Below the pieces are notes generated by a model, which searched no databases, had not been told where the DNA came from, and saw nothing but the letters and a program-made list of their open reading frames with translations. From NCBI GenBank assembly GCA_946965045.2, contig OX337229.1:2666001-2730000 (forward strand): a stretch of 64,000 bases of DNA, in the 5' to 3' direction. Positions 62,801 to 64,000 of the stretch are shown piece after piece. The position numbers and the translations under genes are program-made. Origin of the DNA: Epithemia pelagica (Eukaryota > Bacillariophyta > Bacillariophyceae > Surirellales > Surirellaceae). Numbering within the stretch: the first letter of the stretch is position 1; every line of letters starts with the position of its first letter.

Positions 62801-64000
62801 TCCAATATTGACAAGAAGGTGATCTCATGCAGTCAACTTGTGGAATACAATGGACAGGACAACCAGGAACAGGCAACTGAAAAGGTTGTTTTCCAATTCA
62901 GAGATGTTGTCATACATCAAGGACCTTCGAGCAGTAACAACAACCCTGACTACAAAGGAAGTCGCTGGAATGAACTTGTTGATTGGGAGACTGGGGAGAT
63001 GATCTTTGAGCCTCCAACACCCACCATAACCATTGTCTATGGCAAGAAACATGACCTACTGAATGAACTTGGATGGAAGCATTTCAAGCATTTTGTCAAG
63101 ATCAGTGAATGCCTCATTCAAGCTGCTAAACAGCAGTCAAGAATCAAGCAACTCAGTCTTTTTGTCAAGTACAAGTTTGGTTACCCACACGTTCCACAGA
63201 CACACAAAGAAGCAATTGTTTTAGACAGGCAACATGGCAAAAACAAGTGGCAATACACTACCAATTTTGGACCCTCACAGATTCAATCACTAAAGACATT
63301 GAAGGATCATGATCAAGTTCAAGTCCATCTTGGGAAAATGTTAGATGCACAAGAAGAGTATCAGAACAAGATTCAAGTCTATCGTGTGAAACATGATGAT
63401 AGATGCAAGGCACTTCTCGTCACGTGTGAACATTTTACCAAAGAACCAGTTGAGGCAATCTGTCCATGTGCTATTTCCTTTTGCAACTTCCATACTACCA
63501 TCTACCTTGGGCCTCTCAATGATATGGATATATGGAGAGCATACATTGGAAATGCATGCAACCTGAAAGCTTTAGCTGGGGAAAAGACCTTGATAGTCGC
63601 AAGACAAGAACTCAAGGAATTATGTCACACCTTGGTTACCTACTACAAGACCTCAAATGGATTCGATTCTTCAGGAGAACGTCAACATGACTGTTTATTT
63701 GATGTCTTTCTTGATATGGATTTGTCACCAAGTAAAGCAATTCCCAATGTTTGGATGAAGAAAGCACCCGGGGAGAAGAGCTCTGAAGGTATCTGCAACA
63801 ACTTTACACTCAAGAATGATGGATTTATTATCAACTGCCTCAGACATTTTTATACACCAATCCAGAAGATGTTCTCGGCAAACATTGGAAATTCTCCACA
63901 TGCTAGACGATGTTCAAGACCTTCTTCTTCTTCTGGAATGGAAACAATCACAAGAATGAAAAAGGAAAATAACAATCCTCACTCGACGAATTGTGGGGAG
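59840..64000 (+). CDS. Gag-protease-like polyprotein with dismantled integrase and RT (partial)
   Basis: ATG 59840 opens a frame of 1387 codons with no stop up to the window edge. Residues 180-450 are a copia-type Gag (ETFKDERYYDTFWRTF, KSDLAKREVLRLTNYISNL, FQDKLRLLDNLVDL). The retropepsin-like region is near D572 (LIDRGADGGLAG), followed by GIDNHELTGLPIVT. Residues 655-738 are a tandem duplication of 42 residues. The integrase core is missing: only its end remains (about 833-860, HQDHNMRTEKRYPTVKK). The RT part keeps collinear traces (KALLVTCEHFTKEP, LSPSKAIPNVWM). However, the motif A Asp is Tyr (RAY1235IGNAC) and YVDD is replaced by LKND (1324-1327), judged against element 2. It is likely coding but cannot be an active polymerase. 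Confidence 0.8.
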   Translation, partial: MEPTTPTTPEFNPNQSISDQEVFDHITQVLFNFSKERVDVLVKWMHHHAFDDILSIIEHMAIDPEKNMDSMTKYKSGKQMHDLHVNTSQQIKLLAHWFRQTSIDIQGIPSKATWMNLTKAEFDLWRINTDFRSGSPITDPVSPMKSPSHSTSPKSFSTTSAASQSQLDLTAFKKGTKRDAMAYETFKDERYYDTFWRTFKTTAKAQGLSNVLDFRYKPPTNDTYATELFQEQQIFLYSVLVRIIQTDQGRAYVREHEHDEDARAVLQKLHTLHTKSDLAKREVLRLTNYISNLRLDDTWRGSSRQFLLHFQDKLRLLDNLVDLSDRIPDHTRMTFLMQAVEKVPDLRRVKILDNVVNTKSGAKSLCYQSYFSILMDAAYDHDQVTQSSATGRRRSVKQHEQHETQHDIEGSLQEDNAYQINNTNVQDDNTASPKASLPRDLWFKLPEDARKVIVEYNKNVQAPTPSPRNVQQHSLDIDPEPDPDPGQDVFDDLDNLTYPQDDSDPATHLIHQAMTSTDLNHPASDLSNVLSNAASKTSKKVSFKQKEHKQKIHMAQYMFSRKSTYTGNQLIDRGADGGLAGADMRILSKTGRNITTVGIDNHELTGLPIVTCAAKFETNDGPIVGIFNEYAYYGTGQSIHAPCQLEHYGLSVDERSVKVDGKQRIATLDGRALPLCIKDGLAYIQYLGVPSDDDMDRSAKVDGKQCITILGGRAIPLHSKNGLSYIHSLGIPSDDDMDTLPQIIFTSPDIWDPGVLDHLHPASSPDSASNWQQVNTDGSMTHHPYDNDNYGEYTDRDVCNLTHLLDLPYDHGPDTPSFSLPLIGDSCSKLYHQDHNMRTEKRYPTVKKMPYVIINVSGHLPLQILNGRPPNFSQPLFFLLCDKVFFCTESYAPYLCPDASSGEESLPNKPNDKQADTVFICSKGEDPSAQMPTIKNCDKIFGQAFPYKPAEGNGEQQEACIIQHVNLEQDAFKQEACIKKYIFCKHNSNIDKKVISCSQLVEYNGQDNQEQATEKVVFQFRDVVIHQGPSSSNNNPDYKGSRWNELVDWETGEMIFEPPTPTITIVYGKKHDLLNELGWKHFKHFVKISECLIQAAKQQSRIKQLSLFVKYKFGYPHVPQTHKEAIVLDRQHGKNKWQYTTNFGPSQIQSLKTLKDHDQVQVHLGKMLDAQEEYQNKIQVYRVKHDDRCKALLVTCEHFTKEPVEAICPCAISFCNFHTTIYLGPLNDMDIWRAYIGNACNLKALAGEKTLIVARQELKELCHTLVTYYKTSNGFDSSGERQHDCLFDVFLDMDLSPSKAIPNVWMKKAPGEKSSEGICNNFTLKNDGFIINCLRHFYTPIQKMFSANIGNSPHARRCSRPSSSSGMETITRMKKENNNPHSTNCGE

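Larger units (their letters stand above)
58948..64000 (+). mobile_element. Copia-type element 3, partial, runs off the window
   Basis: A TGTTGG-starting region (58948) compatible with a 5' LTR is followed at 59205 by TGGTATCAG, the common copia primer-binding start. A 630-bp leader and a Gag-type polyprotein frame from 59840 to the window end come next. The 3' LTR is outside the window, so LTR limits are inferred from the primer-binding site and the TG start only. Confidence 0.75.

Overview
The window looks like nuclear DNA of a diatom, probably a pennate one. It carries compact protein genes with few short GT-AG introns (41-114 bp exon gaps such as the six introns of the PhoX gene), eukaryote-only genes (COG3, ISY1, KDEL receptor, NPL4, CMC4, TMEM175), a secretory/plastid-type presequence with Phe at the predicted cleavage site, and Ty1/copia retrotransposons of the diatom type. 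The species assignment is inference; no rRNA or tRNA gene was found.

Layout. 1-8166: a young, complete copia element (minus strand, LTRs with about 2 mismatches in 398 bp) whose Gag-Pol frame has two in-frame TAA codons and an unusual hydrophobic hairpin between nucleocapsid and protease. 8167-45953: a gene-dense host region with about 23 genes: an unknown protein with an intron directly after its ATG, a DUF3293-like protein, a cytochrome P450, a double-MYND protein, an EEP nuclease fused to a PD-(D/E)XK-like domain, membrane proteins, an NPL4-like protein with a signal peptide and an in-frame TAG, the splicing factor ISY1, a long KDEL receptor, COG3, CMC4, a head-to-head pair of TMEM175-like channels, two SET-domain methyltransferases and dephospho-CoA kinase. 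46092-54998: a second copia element (minus strand, 189-bp LTRs that appear identical, GGAG target duplication). Its left LTR is split by a 2.58-kb terminal-inverted-repeat element (ATT duplication), which itself contains an 843-bp palindrome-ended MITE (TA duplication). 55339-58604: a secreted Cys-repeat protein with an in-frame stop and a seven-exon PhoX/DUF839 phosphatase. 58948-64000: a third copia-type element (plus strand) running off the window.

The most unusual object is the third element. From the ATG at 59840 its frame stays open for 1387 codons to the window end. It keeps a full Gag and a protease-like region, but the integrase catalytic core is missing and the reverse-transcriptase active-site residues are replaced. 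An open frame this long with a dismantled enzyme suggests a Gag-based non-autonomous family or a domesticated gene rather than ordinary decay.

The genes do not form one pathway. Recurring themes are secretory and plastid trafficking (COG3, KDEL receptor, NPL4-like), protein methylation (two SET genes), and repeated premature stops inside otherwise open frames (both copia elements, NPL4-like, Cys-repeat protein). Because several genes here end in TAA and TAG, these are premature stops and not a reassigned code.
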